58,829 bases of DNA from Bradyrhizobium sp. YR681 (GTDB taxonomy: Bacteria > Pseudomonadota > Alphaproteobacteria > Rhizobiales > Xanthobacteraceae): contig NZ_AKIY01000013.1 in the NCBI RefSeq assembly GCF_000282615.1, positions 1 through 58,829 of the forward strand, read 5' to 3'. The translations under genes were made by a program, and so were the position numbers. Shown here one piece after another: positions 1 to 7,038 of the stretch. The notes under the pieces were generated by a model. That model was given only the letters and a program-made list of their open reading frames with translations. It had not been told where the DNA came from and ran no database searches. How positions within the stretch are numbered: position 1 is the stretch's first letter; every line of letters begins with the position of its first letter.

Positions 1-1
1 C

Positions 2-361
2 CGCCGCTACCGGCTCGACTCCATCGAGGGTCGCCCGACCGCCGAGGAGGTGCGCGTCAATCGCACCCTCACCCCGCAGCAGATGGCCGAAAAATACCGC
101 ACCGACCGCGACCACGCCCATGAAGGGCCGATGTTCGGCTATGTGAAGCGCGCCCATCCGCACGCCGGTGATGATGCGATCAGGCAGGCCATCATCACCG
201 CCGTCAGGTTCGAGGATGCCACCTTCGCGCACTTCAACTGGAACGGCGATTTCTGGGAGTGCGTTGTGCGCGCCGTCGCGCGCGCGGCCGCTCAATATCC
301 GGACTTTCTCGAGACGACCTATCGCGACGCCCGCAACAACGTCGCCTACTACTACAAGTGA
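2..361 (+). CDS. Hypothetical protein, 5' end outside the window
   Basis: The frame is open from the first bases of the window. A GTG at 50 could serve as a start, but the residues encoded before it (RRYRLDSIEG...) read like ordinary protein, so the gene most likely begins upstream. The visible 119 residues are hydrophilic, rich in His, Tyr and Trp near the end, and finish NVAYYYK. There is no membrane segment and no motif I can tie to a function. It converges with the Sel1-repeat gene, whose stop lies two bases beyond this stop. Confidence 0.6.
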   Translation, partial: RRYRLDSIEGRPTAEEVRVNRTLTPQQMAEKYRTDRDHAHEGPMFGYVKRAHPHAGDDAIRQAIITAVRFEDATFAHFNWNGDFWECVVRAVARAAAQYPDFLETTYRDARNNVAYYYK

Positions 362-362
362 G

Positions 363-1184
363 CTAGAAGCACAGCGTGGTGACGAGCTTGCCCTGCTTGT
401 CCTTGATCGCATAGGGGCAGCGCAGCCGCTCCAGCGCCTGCTTGGCGTCCGCGTCGCCGAGCGCCGCGGCGCGCTCGTAATAGGCCTTTGCGGCGTCCTT
501 GTCCTTCGGACCGCCGCGGCCCTCCTGGGCGAACGCGCCCATCCGCTCCAGCGCGCCGGGATGGTTTTGCGCGGCCGCCTTCTCGAACAGCGCGCGCGCT
601 GCGACGTCGTCCTTTGCGCCACCGTCGCCTTCGGAGAGCATCAGGCCGAGCTGGTACTGCGCCTCCGCATTGGTCTCGGCGGACTTGGCCAGCAGCGCGC
701 GGGCCTGGGCGGGATCGGCCGGCGCGCTACCTCCCGTACCGCCGAGCGCGGCAAGATTGCTGACCCCGCGGGGATTGCCTGATTGCGCCGCCTTCTCGAA
801 CAGCTTCCGCGCTTGCGCCTCGTCCCTGGCAACGCCTGCACCAGTGCCATAGAGCACGCCGAGCTCGACCATGGCCGCGCTCGATCCCTTGTCGGCCGCC
901 TTGCGCCAGGCGGCGATCGCCTCCGCCGTCTGGCGGCCGGCAGCGTAGGCGCGGCCCAGCTCGAACATCGCGCGGCGCGAGGAGCCTGCCGCCTGCTTGC
1001 AGAACTTGATGGCGGTCGCGACGTCGGAGGACGCGATCTCCGCCACGCCCTTCACGTCGGCCGGCTTGTCGGGATCGCTGGGATCGGCGGCGACGCGGTC
1101 GCACAGGACGAGGTCGGCCGATTGCGCATGCACAGCCAGGGGCGCGGCAAGCGCGAGGATGATGGCAAGGAGATAGGTTCGCAT
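363..1184 (-). CDS. Exported Sel1-repeat (TPR-like) protein
   Basis: The protein is 273 residues from an ATG at 1184; an ATG 12 codons upstream is in frame but would put a charged stretch before the signal peptide. The N-terminus MRTYLLAIILALAAPLAVHA is a clear Sec signal. From about residue 80 there are roughly five helical Sel1-type repeats with the pattern A..LG..Y..G..GV..D...A...F.KAA, for example around LGVLYGTGAGVARDEAQA. The tail ends with a Cys pair (CPYAIKD...TTLCF). Sel1 repeats are protein-interaction scaffolds; the partner is unknown. It lies 32 bases downstream of the ModA-like gene on the same strand and is probably co-transcribed. Confidence 0.8.
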   Translation of the reverse strand: MRTYLLAIILALAAPLAVHAQSADLVLCDRVAADPSDPDKPADVKGVAEIASSDVATAIKFCKQAAGSSRRAMFELGRAYAAGRQTAEAIAAWRKAADKGSSAAMVELGVLYGTGAGVARDEAQARKLFEKAAQSGNPRGVSNLAALGGTGGSAPADPAQARALLAKSAETNAEAQYQLGLMLSEGDGGAKDDVAARALFEKAAAQNHPGALERMGAFAQEGRGGPKDKDAAKAYYERAAALGDADAKQALERLRCPYAIKDKQGKLVTTLCF

Positions 1185-1216
1185 GGGCGCCACGTTGCGT
1201 CCCCGTCCCGGCAAAT

Positions 1217-1900
1217 TCAAGGCTCGAGTCCTGACTGGCGGAGAACGGGCACGACCTCGGGCGACGCCAGATAGCGCAGCAGCCGATCCGCGGCGTCGGC
1301 CTGCTTCGCGTTCGCCATGCGGCCCGCGGAGAACACGGCCGGCGTCTGCAACTCGTGCGGAACGGGGCCGACCACCGCGATGCCCGCGACCTGCTTCAGC
1401 TCGCTGACCTGCTGCACGGCGAGGTCAGCCTCGCCGCTGACGAGCCGCTCCGCCGTAAAACCCTGCTCGACGATGGTCGCCTTGGCGTTGATCTCGGCCG
1501 CGATCCCCATCCGCACGATCAACCGGGCGAAGTAGACGCCGCTTGCGCCCAGCCGCGAATAGGCGATGGAGCGCGCCGCCAGCAGCGTCGTGCGCAGCGC
1601 GGCTTCGCTGCCGATATCGGGATGCTTCTGCCCTGCCCGCACAGCGATGCCGACATAGGAGCGCGCCAGATCGGCCGCGCTCCCGGCGATCACGCGGCCC
1701 TCGCCGATCATTTCGTCGAGCCCCTCGCGTGTCAGGATCACGAGATCCGCAGCCTCGCCGTCACGCAGCCGCCTGAGCAGTGCCAGGGTCGGCGCGAAAT
1801 CCGCGTCGACGTGAATCCCGCTGGCGGTCTCGAAGGCGGACGACAGGCTGCGCATCGCACCCATCAGGCCCAGCGTCGAGAGCATGCGAATTTTTTCCAT
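1217..1900 (-). CDS. ModA-like substrate-binding-fold protein without signal peptide
   Basis: The 227-residue protein has the two-lobe periplasmic-binding layout of molybdate-type binding proteins: an N-terminal LSTLGLMGAMRSLSSAFE, then DFAPTLALLRRLRDGEAADLVIL, a central GASGVYFARL segment, and a C-terminal LLRYLASPEVVPVLRQSGLEP. These match the extracellular solute-binding family of ModA. There is no N-terminal signal, and a good Shine-Dalgarno (AGGAA, 6 bases before the ATG) supports this start, so it is predicted to be cytoplasmic. No ABC permease or ATPase is nearby. It sits 18 bases downstream of the tandem GrlR gene and 32 upstream of the Sel1 gene, suggesting one transcript. A ligand-sensing role is inference. 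Confidence 0.75.
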   Translation of the reverse strand: MEKIRMLSTLGLMGAMRSLSSAFETASGIHVDADFAPTLALLRRLRDGEAADLVILTREGLDEMIGEGRVIAGSAADLARSYVGIAVRAGQKHPDIGSEAALRTTLLAARSIAYSRLGASGVYFARLIVRMGIAAEINAKATIVEQGFTAERLVSGEADLAVQQVSELKQVAGIAVVGPVPHELQTPAVFSAGRMANAKQADAADRLLRYLASPEVVPVLRQSGLEP

Positions 1901-1918
1901 GGACTATTCCTGTCGCGA

Positions 1919-2620
1919 TCAGGCGCGGTGCATCAGCTTGAGCGCGGCGGTGAGGCGCAAGGAGCGCTTGCCTGCGAGCGCCGTCGCCTCCAGCACCGCC
2001 TGCTCGGCGTCATACGTGCCGGAGAAGCCGATGCCGACCTCGTGGCCGCCGAAGATCGGATCGTCCTTGGCCGGCGTGTGCTCCTGGTTGAGGATCTGGC
2101 CCTTCCAGCGCCCGTTCGCGGCGGTATAGCTGCCGAGATAGTAGAACGCGGCATCGCCGCCGAGGATGCGGCCCCGGTTGAGCAGCATCACGCCGGTCAG
2201 GCCGCCATCGACGCCGTCGAGCATGCGCAGGTGGATCGAGTAGAGCCCATCGGCAATACCGGCCTCGCCGACGCCGCCGGCGATCGGCACTTCGTCCTCC
2301 GTGATCGGCGTCATCACCGACTGGAAGGGCACACCCGGCAGCTCCTTCAGCTCACCCTTGAAACGATAGAGATCGCCGTCGGGCCAGCCTTTCGCCAGCA
2401 GGGTCGCATCATCGGTGCCGGCCATGGCGCGGTAGTTCGGGTCAGGGTTGTGGCGGACGGTCTTGATCACGACGTCGACGCCGCCCTCGATCTTGTCGTA
2501 GCTGCCGATATGGGCGAAGGCCGAATTGCCGCCGAGCATCTTGCCATTGCCGGCATGCATCACGCTCCGGCCGACACTGTCGCCGAGCTGAAATCGAACC
2601 TTGTAGAAGCCTTCAAACAC
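1919..2620 (-). CDS. Tandem GrlR-like regulatory-domain protein
   Basis: This 233-residue protein starts at a GTG and consists of two copies of one domain. Copy 1 (about 1-100) opens FEGFYKVRFQLGD and contains GKMLGGNSAFAHIGSY; copy 2 (about 122-230) opens IADGLYSIHLRMLDG and contains GRILGGDAAFYYLGSY followed by IGFSGTYD. The pattern GLY.I...D....GV.VL..G.ILGGD....Y.G.Y and a later FSGT is that of GrlR, the lipocalin-fold negative regulator of type III secretion in enteropathogens. No secretion genes are in the window, so only the fold is asserted. A single-domain relative is encoded at 6552-6899. It heads the three-gene minus-strand set ending with the Sel1 gene. Confidence 0.72.
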   Translation of the reverse strand: MFEGFYKVRFQLGDSVGRSVMHAGNGKMLGGNSAFAHIGSYDKIEGGVDVVIKTVRHNPDPNYRAMAGTDDATLLAKGWPDGDLYRFKGELKELPGVPFQSVMTPITEDEVPIAGGVGEAGIADGLYSIHLRMLDGVDGGLTGVMLLNRGRILGGDAAFYYLGSYTAANGRWKGQILNQEHTPAKDDPIFGGHEVGIGFSGTYDAEQAVLEATALAGKRSLRLTAALKLMHRA

Positions 2621-2732
2621 CAGCCGTCCCCGGCCCCGCGCGCATCCAGGGCCACTCTATCCCGCTTTCGACGGCGATGGACAAGTTTCAACGCGGACAG
2701 GCCCGGCAGGCCACAGGAACGCGCGTCATCAA

Positions 2733-2773
2733 AATGCAAAAAATCCGCCGGAGCCTTGCAGCTCCGGCGGATT
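2733..2773 (-). terminator. Rho-independent terminator of glnII
   Basis: A perfect 13-bp inverted repeat (arms 2742-2754 and 2761-2773, loop CTTGCA) is followed on the minus strand by TTTTTTGCATTTT. It lies about 45 bases past the glnII stop. A second, weaker repeat (CCCGGGC arms) lies between stop and terminator at about 2784-2811. Confidence 0.85.
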
Positions 2774-2817
2774 GAGAGCCAACCCGGGCCAGCCCCCCAG
2801 CCCGGGCCGGGAGGATC

Positions 2818-3852
2818 TTAGGCCGCGGCCTTCTTGTCGGCGGGGACCGACGCGATCGTCTTCAGGATCTGCGAAGCGATCTGGTATGGGTCGCCCTGCG
2901 AGTTCGGACGGCGGTCTTCCAGATAGCCCTTGTAGCCGTTGTTGACGAAGGAGTGCGGAACGCGGATCGAGGCGCCGCGATCGGCAACGCCGTAGCTGAA
3001 CTTGTTCCACGGCGCGGTCTCGTGCTTGCCGGTCAGACGCTTGTCGTTGTCCGGGCCGTAGACGGCGATGTGATCCATCAGGTTCTTGTCGAAGGCGGCC
3101 ATCAGCGCCTCGAAGTACTCCTTGCCGCCGACCGTACGCATGTACTCGGTGGAGAAGTTGGCGTGCATGCCGGAGCCGTTCCAGTCGGTGTCTCCGAGCG
3201 GCTTGCAGTGGAACTCGATGTCGATGCCGTACTTCTCGGTCAGGCGCAGCATCAGGTAGCGGGCCATCCACATTTCGTCAGCGGCCTTCTTGGAGCCCTT
3301 GCCGAAGATCTGGAATTCCCACTGGCCCTTCGCGACTTCCGCGTTGATGCCTTCATGGTTGATGCCGGCCGCGAGGCAGAGGTCGAGATGCTCTTCGACG
3401 ATCTTGCGGGCGACGTCGCCGACGTTCGAGAAGCCGACGCCGGTGTAGTACGGACCCTGCGGGGCCGGATAACCGGAAGCCGGGAAGCCGAGCGGACGGC
3501 CGTCCTTGTAGAAGAAGTATTCCTGCTCGAAGCCGAACCAGGCGCCGGCATCGTCGAGAATGGTGGCGCGCTTGTTGGAGGCGTGCGGGGTCTTGCCGTC
3601 GGGCATCATGACTTCGCACATCACGAGCACGCCGTTGGTGCGCGCACCGTCCGGGAAGACGGCGACGGGCTTCAGCACGCAATCCGAGCTGTGGCCTTCG
3701 GCCTGCTGGGTGGAGGAGCCATCGAAGCCCCAGAGCGGAAGCTGCTCGAGCGTCGGGAACGACGCGAATTCCTTGATCTGAGTTTTGCCGCGCAAGTTCG
3801 GAGTCGGCGTATATCCGTCGAGCCAGATGTACTCGAGCTTATACTTGGTCAT
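2818..3852 (-). CDS. glnII: Glutamine synthetase type II (GSII)
   Basis: This enzyme makes glutamine from glutamate, ammonia and ATP in the cytoplasm. The 344-residue length is that of the eukaryote-like GSII, about 100 residues shorter than GlnA. Visible GSII landmarks are EYIWLDGY near the N-terminus, LWGFDGSST, the glutamate/metal site GAWFGFEQEYFFY, INAEVAKGQWEFQ, and the ATP-site region WNGSGMHANFSTEYMR with the later KHETAPWNKFSYGVADRGASIR. There is no adenylylation-site region as in GlnA. The ATG at 3852 is preceded by AGAGAGG and gives the canonical MTKYKLEYIW start; a 17-codon upstream extension is non-family. GSII in rhizobia is known to be NtrC/sigma-54 controlled, and a matching promoter is present upstream. 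Confidence 0.97.
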   Translation of the reverse strand: MTKYKLEYIWLDGYTPTPNLRGKTQIKEFASFPTLEQLPLWGFDGSSTQQAEGHSSDCVLKPVAVFPDGARTNGVLVMCEVMMPDGKTPHASNKRATILDDAGAWFGFEQEYFFYKDGRPLGFPASGYPAPQGPYYTGVGFSNVGDVARKIVEEHLDLCLAAGINHEGINAEVAKGQWEFQIFGKGSKKAADEMWMARYLMLRLTEKYGIDIEFHCKPLGDTDWNGSGMHANFSTEYMRTVGGKEYFEALMAAFDKNLMDHIAVYGPDNDKRLTGKHETAPWNKFSYGVADRGASIRVPHSFVNNGYKGYLEDRRPNSQGDPYQIASQILKTIASVPADKKAAA

Positions 3853-3881
3853 TGAGCCTCTCTGTAGATGATGCGAAAGGT

Positions 3882-3899
3882 GGGGGCCCGGGGGCCCCC
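3882..3899 (-). promoter_or_regulatory. GC-only hairpin in the glnII leader
   Basis: A 7-bp all-G/C stem (GGGGGCC/GGCCCCC) with a CGGG loop lies between the predicted transcription start (about 3930) and the ribosome-binding site (3857-3863). It ends about 20 bases before the Shine-Dalgarno. It would be a very stable RNA stem in the leader. Whether it stabilises the message or tunes translation is unknown. Confidence 0.5.
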
Positions 3900-3939
3900 G
3901 CACGATTGTTTACCCGGCCACCATCGGCCGACCGTTTAC

Positions 3940-3957
3940 AAGCATTTAACGTGCCAA
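3940..3957 (-). promoter_or_regulatory. Sigma-54 (-24/-12) promoter of glnII
   Basis: On the minus strand the sequence reads TTGGCACGTTAAATGCTT. This gives GG (3955-3954) and GC (3943-3942) with exactly ten bases between them, and it matches TGGCACG-N4-TTGCT except for one base in the -12 element. Transcription would start near 3930, leaving a leader of about 78 bases. Confidence 0.8.
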
Positions 3958-4313
3958 AAGGCCGCACTGCGGGAGCTTCTCCACAGCGGCCGGGCTCTCC
4001 CCGCGGCCGGCCGGCCGTCCACAACGGCGTGCGTCATAGCGGCGCACCTTTGCGTGAAGCTGCACCGCAAAAATTCCGCGGAAAACGCCTGATTCTGGAG
4101 CAGGCCGGCCTGTGCCGGAGGTTGCCGATGAAACGCGCATCAACGTCCGGCAATATTCGCAAAGTCTCCGGCCCACCGCCGGCAACCTTCGCAATGGCTC
4201 AAGCGTTAGTCATCCAGCTGGTGCCTTGGAGGATGCAGAAAGCACGCTGCCTAGAAAATGAGCCGAAACTGATTTTCTTTTCAGCACTTCCCAATTGGGA
4301 GGGCGAGGCCGAT
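3958..4313. other. Divergent control region between glnII and the DUF2735 leader ORF
   Basis: No convincing coding sequence was found in this 356-base stretch. It contains a perfect inverted repeat TTTGCG-N11-CGCAAA at 4049-4071, about 100 bases upstream of the sigma-54 promoter, which is a typical distance for an NtrC enhancer. Two GCACC half-sites lie in or beside it. The repeat is not a canonical NtrC box, so this is a candidate only. I see no clear promoter for the plus-strand genes. Confidence 0.4.
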
Positions 4314-4397
4314 ATGGGGATTCCAGTAACCACAATCAAACGAGTCGCACGCACCATGGAGGCCAAGGCGCTTCGACCCGGGAGCAAATCGAAATGA
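4314..4397 (+). CDS. Putative 27-residue leader ORF coupled to DUF2735 gene
   Basis: An ATG at 4314 preceded by GAGG (5-base spacing, within GGGAGGGCGAGG) opens a 27-codon frame starting MGIPVTTIKRVARTMEAKAL and ending in a basic tail. Its TGA stop at 4395-4397 overlaps the start codons of the next gene (ATGATG at 4394-4399), the layout of translational coupling. The peptide is basic, with no membrane segment. It is not recognised as a family and could be chance; the good ribosome-binding site and the overlap are the evidence. Confidence 0.45.
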   Translation: MGIPVTTIKRVARTMEAKALRPGSKSK

Positions 4398-4597
4398 TGA
4401 ACAATGGACTGAGTCAGGGATCTGCAAAGATCTATCAATTCCCTGCCGGGGGCCGCGCGGCTCTCGCCGGGCGCCGCTATGGCGAGACCCGCTATCCTGC
4501 CGATCACGCGTCGCTGTCCGCGAACGCCTCGATCTGCAGCGACAGCTGGTACCACCAGGACGCGGTCGACGAAGCAAAGCCCAAATGGGAACGCTAA
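4394..4597 (+). CDS. DUF2735 family protein
   Basis: The gene encodes a 67-residue protein. The segment GSAKIYQFPAGGRAALAGRR is the hallmark of DUF2735, a small family I know from rhizobia and relatives, often beside the GSII gene as here. The C-terminal half carries SWYHQDAVDEAKPKWER. Function is unknown; the position divergent from glnII suggests a nitrogen-related role, which is inference. The start could be either ATG of the tandem pair 4394/4397. A strong bidirectional terminator follows. Confidence 0.8.
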   Translation: MMNNGLSQGSAKIYQFPAGGRAALAGRRYGETRYPADHASLSANASICSDSWYHQDAVDEAKPKWER

Positions 4598-4652
4598 TGC
4601 CAGTGTTTGGTAAGATACCGCGGCGCTCTCCTGAGCGACCGACGGCAGTTTG

Positions 4653-4688
4653 AAAAAGGGTCGAAACAACGAAGTTTCGACCCTTTTT
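4653..4688. terminator. Bidirectional rho-independent terminator
   Basis: A perfect 15-bp inverted repeat (arms 4653-4667 and 4674-4688, loop AACGAA) starts with AAAAA and ends with TTTTT, so it can stop transcription from both sides. It sits between the convergent DUF2735 and MliC-like genes. Confidence 0.9.
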
Positions 4689-4708
4689 GATTCGTGCTGG
4701 CCTCGTGG

Positions 4709-5035
4709 CTAGATCCCGGGCTTTTCGATCACCGTGCAGGCCGTGACCGGCCGCTTCAGATGCTTGACCGTGGTCGCTCCGGTCTTGCCGATCCTCAGCG
4801 TGACCCCAGCCCCCGAATAGCGCGCGCCAGACAGCGTCAGCCGCCTCTCCAGCGTGGCCGGTTCGCCGTCGATCTGGAGGAAGGCACGATTGTCGTGGTC
4901 ATAAAACCCGACGATGAACTGCGTACCATCGGTGCAGCGATAGGTTCGGAACGTCTGCGCGTCCGCCTGCCGTGCGCCCAAAACCCCGCCCGCCAGCATG
5001 GTGGTCGCCAAAACAATGGCCTTGTGCCGGCCCAT
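4709..5035 (-). CDS. Exported MliC-like (lysozyme-inhibitor fold) protein
   Basis: The gene encodes a 108-residue protein. MGRHKAIVLATTMLAGGVLGARQADA is a signal peptide. The mature part TFRTYRCTDGTQFIVGFYDH...AFLQIDGEPATLERRLTLSGARYSGAGVTLRI fits the MliC beta-barrel: a Cys near the start (YRC.DG), the L..R...SGARYS.. segment, and a closing Cys (TACTVIE). MliC proteins inhibit C-type lysozyme in the periplasm. The start at 5035 is chosen because it begins the signal peptide; the frame extends further upstream without protein-like character. Confidence 0.75.
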   Translation of the reverse strand: MGRHKAIVLATTMLAGGVLGARQADAQTFRTYRCTDGTQFIVGFYDHDNRAFLQIDGEPATLERRLTLSGARYSGAGVTLRIGKTGATTVKHLKRPVTACTVIEKPGI

Positions 5036-5104
5036 GATTACCCCCTGAATGCACTCAAGGACGCCGTTCGTGCGCCCAGTGGAAACATAACCCAAGTTGA
5101 TCTC

Positions 5105-5848
5105 ATGCCAGATTCCCCCGCCCGCCACCTCGCCTTGCAAGGCGCCAGCAATTTCCGCGATCTCGGCGGCTATCCGACCATCGATGGCCGCACCACGCGC
5201 TGGCAGCACATCTTCCGCTCCAACCATCTCGGCCAGCTCACCACCGACGACATCGCGGTGGTCCGCGCGCTCGGCGTCAGAAGCGCATTCGACTTTCGCG
5301 GCGTCGAAGAGCGCACCGCCGGCGTCTGCGTCGTCGACGAGATCGCCGTGCATTCGCTGCCGATCGAGCCGACGGTGGTCGCCGCGCTGCGCGCCGAGCT
5401 CGCGAGGGGCACGCTGACCGCACCGGTCGCGCTCGAGATCATGCGCGAATCCTATCGCAACTATGTCCGCCACAACACGCACAGCTTTCGCGCGCTGTTC
5501 GGCCATCTGCTGGAAGACCGCGCGCCGCTCGTGATCCATTGCACCGCCGGCAAGGACCGCACCGGCTTTGCCAGCGCGCTGATCCTGCATGCATTGGGGG
5601 TCGGCGACGACGTCATTGCCGAGGACTATCTGCTGACCAACCAGCACTACAAGCGCGATGCAACGGCTGCCACCGATCTGCCTGACGATGTCCGCAGTGC
5701 AATCAGCAGCGTCGAGGCCTCATATCTTGCGGCGGCATTCGACGCGGTCGCCAAGGACTATGGCGATCTCGAAACCTACTTGCGCGACGGGCTCAAGCTC
5801 GGCACAGCAGAACGCACCGCGCTGAAGGCGCGCTATCTGCAGGCGTAG
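5105..5848 (+). CDS. Protein tyrosine/serine phosphatase (Tyr-phosphatase 3 type)
   Basis: The 247-residue protein starts SPARHLALQGASNFRDLGGY, the usual N-terminus of the family in which NFRDLGGY precedes the core. The catalytic P-loop is HCTAGKDRTG (CX5R) near residue 143, with the general-acid region further upstream. The C-terminal SYL..AF.....YGDLETYLRDGLKL is also typical. It removes phosphate from phosphotyrosine or related substrates; the target is unknown. The SDR gene follows 22 bases downstream, so the two are probably co-transcribed. Confidence 0.88.
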   Translation: MPDSPARHLALQGASNFRDLGGYPTIDGRTTRWQHIFRSNHLGQLTTDDIAVVRALGVRSAFDFRGVEERTAGVCVVDEIAVHSLPIEPTVVAALRAELARGTLTAPVALEIMRESYRNYVRHNTHSFRALFGHLLEDRAPLVIHCTAGKDRTGFASALILHALGVGDDVIAEDYLLTNQHYKRDATAATDLPDDVRSAISSVEASYLAAAFDAVAKDYGDLETYLRDGLKLGTAERTALKARYLQA

Positions 5849-5870
5849 GCCGCACCGCCGGAGAACGACA

Positions 5871-6551
5871 ATGCAAGGCAAGGTTCTGATCGTCACCGGG
5901 GCCCTCGGTGCTCTCGGCAAAGCGGTTGCGGAGGTCGCGCAGTCCCGCGGCGCACGGATCGCCGGCATCGACCACGCGCCCTCGCAGACACCGGCGATGC
6001 CTGAAAGCATCGAGATCGGCGGCGTCGACCTCTCCGACGCGGCGCAGGCGACGGCGGCGGTCGATGCCGCGGCAAAGCACTTTGGCCGTCTCGACGCCCT
6101 GATCAACATCGCCGGCGGCTTCGCCTTCGAGAGCGTCGGTGACGGCGACATCAAGACCTGGCAGCGCATGTATGCCCTCAACGTGCTGACCGCGCTCAAC
6201 GCCTCGCGCGCGGCGCTGCCGCATCTCGCTGCGTCCAAGGCCGGCCGCATCGTCAACATCGGCGCCATGGGCGCGCTCCAGGCCGGCAACGGCATGGGCC
6301 CCTATGCTGCGTCGAAAGCCGGCGTGCATCGCCTCACCGAGGCGCTGGCCAGCGAATGGAAGGGCAAGGTGACGGTCAACGCGGTACTGCCCTCGATCAT
6401 CGACACCAAGGCCAACCGCACGGACATGCCGAAAGCGGACTTTTCCAAATGGGTGACGCCGCAGGAGCTCGCCGAAGTGATCCTGTTCCTTGCCAGCGAT
6501 GCTGCCAGCGGCATCACCGGCGCACTGATCCCGGTCGGCGGGCGGGTGTGA
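5871..6551 (+). CDS. Short-chain dehydrogenase/reductase with altered catalytic Ser
   Basis: The gene encodes a 226-residue Rossmann protein. The nucleotide-binding loop is TGALGALG, followed by D at the end of the second strand region, NIAGG, and the active-site YAASK. The usual catalytic Ser in the N-[IV]-S-S motif is replaced: the protein reads VNIGAMGAL. The sequence between (GNGMGPYAASKAG) is intact, so the change looks genuine rather than a frameshift. This may lower activity, or another residue may serve. The substrate is unknown. It directly follows the phosphatase gene, and its stop codon abuts the stop of the convergent GrlR-like gene. Confidence 0.85.
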   Translation: MQGKVLIVTGALGALGKAVAEVAQSRGARIAGIDHAPSQTPAMPESIEIGGVDLSDAAQATAAVDAAAKHFGRLDALINIAGGFAFESVGDGDIKTWQRMYALNVLTALNASRAALPHLAASKAGRIVNIGAMGALQAGNGMGPYAASKAGVHRLTEALASEWKGKVTVNAVLPSIIDTKANRTDMPKADFSKWVTPQELAEVILFLASDAASGITGALIPVGGRV

Positions 6552-6899
6552 TCAGTCCGGCACCAATAGCCGCAAATTGCCCTTGAAGCGGATGCTCTGC
6601 TTGCCGGCCAGCGCAATGCCCTCGCCATAGGCCGTTTCGTCGGTGTAGGTGCCGCTGAAGCCGATGGTCACGACCTTGCGGCCCCACACCGGGCGCTCGT
6701 CGAACGAGGGCGAGTGCTCCTCGTTGGTCAGTTCGCCCTTCCACTTGCCGTTGGCCGAGGCATAGGTTCCGTAGGCGAAGAAGAATGAATCGCCACCCCG
6801 CATGGTGCCGTCGCGCAAGACCATGACGCCTTGATTGCCGCCCTGAACGGCATCCAGCATCTCGATGCGAATGTGGTAAAGCCCGTTCCTGATTGTCAT
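6552..6899 (-). CDS. Single-domain GrlR-like protein
   Basis: The gene encodes a 115-residue protein starting MTIRNGLYHIRIEMLDAVQG, with GDSFFFAYGTYASANGKWKG, then VTIGFSGTY and ALAGKQSIRFKGNLRLL. It aligns along its whole length with the second half of the protein encoded at 1919-2620 (shared LYxIxxxMLD, GTYxxANGxWKG, EHxP, FSGTYxxE, LAGKxSxR). GrlR in enterobacteria represses type III secretion through Ler/GrlA; no such genes are here. An upstream in-frame extension is rejected because it is basic and unlike the domain. Confidence 0.75.
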   Translation of the reverse strand: MTIRNGLYHIRIEMLDAVQGGNQGVMVLRDGTMRGGDSFFFAYGTYASANGKWKGELTNEEHSPSFDERPVWGRKVVTIGFSGTYTDETAYGEGIALAGKQSIRFKGNLRLLVPD

Positions 6900-7038
6900 T
6901 GTCGTCAAGCGCCCGGCTGACCCGCCCGCAGGATAGCCGCACCACCCGTTCCCGATCAAATGGCGGAGAGCCCGAGTCCGATCCGGGCTAAACTGACAGC
7001 AACTGATTCTCCGATCGGATATCACCCGGACGCTTTCT

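Noticed and set aside
4201..4310. Second sigma-54 promoter for the DUF2735 gene
   Set aside because: GG and GC dinucleotides occur but never with a ten-base spacing.
3852..4313. Long plus-strand frame over the glnII control region
   Set aside because: It covers the sigma-54 promoter and leader hairpin; protein-like character is seen only in its last 27 codons, which are reported separately as a leader ORF.
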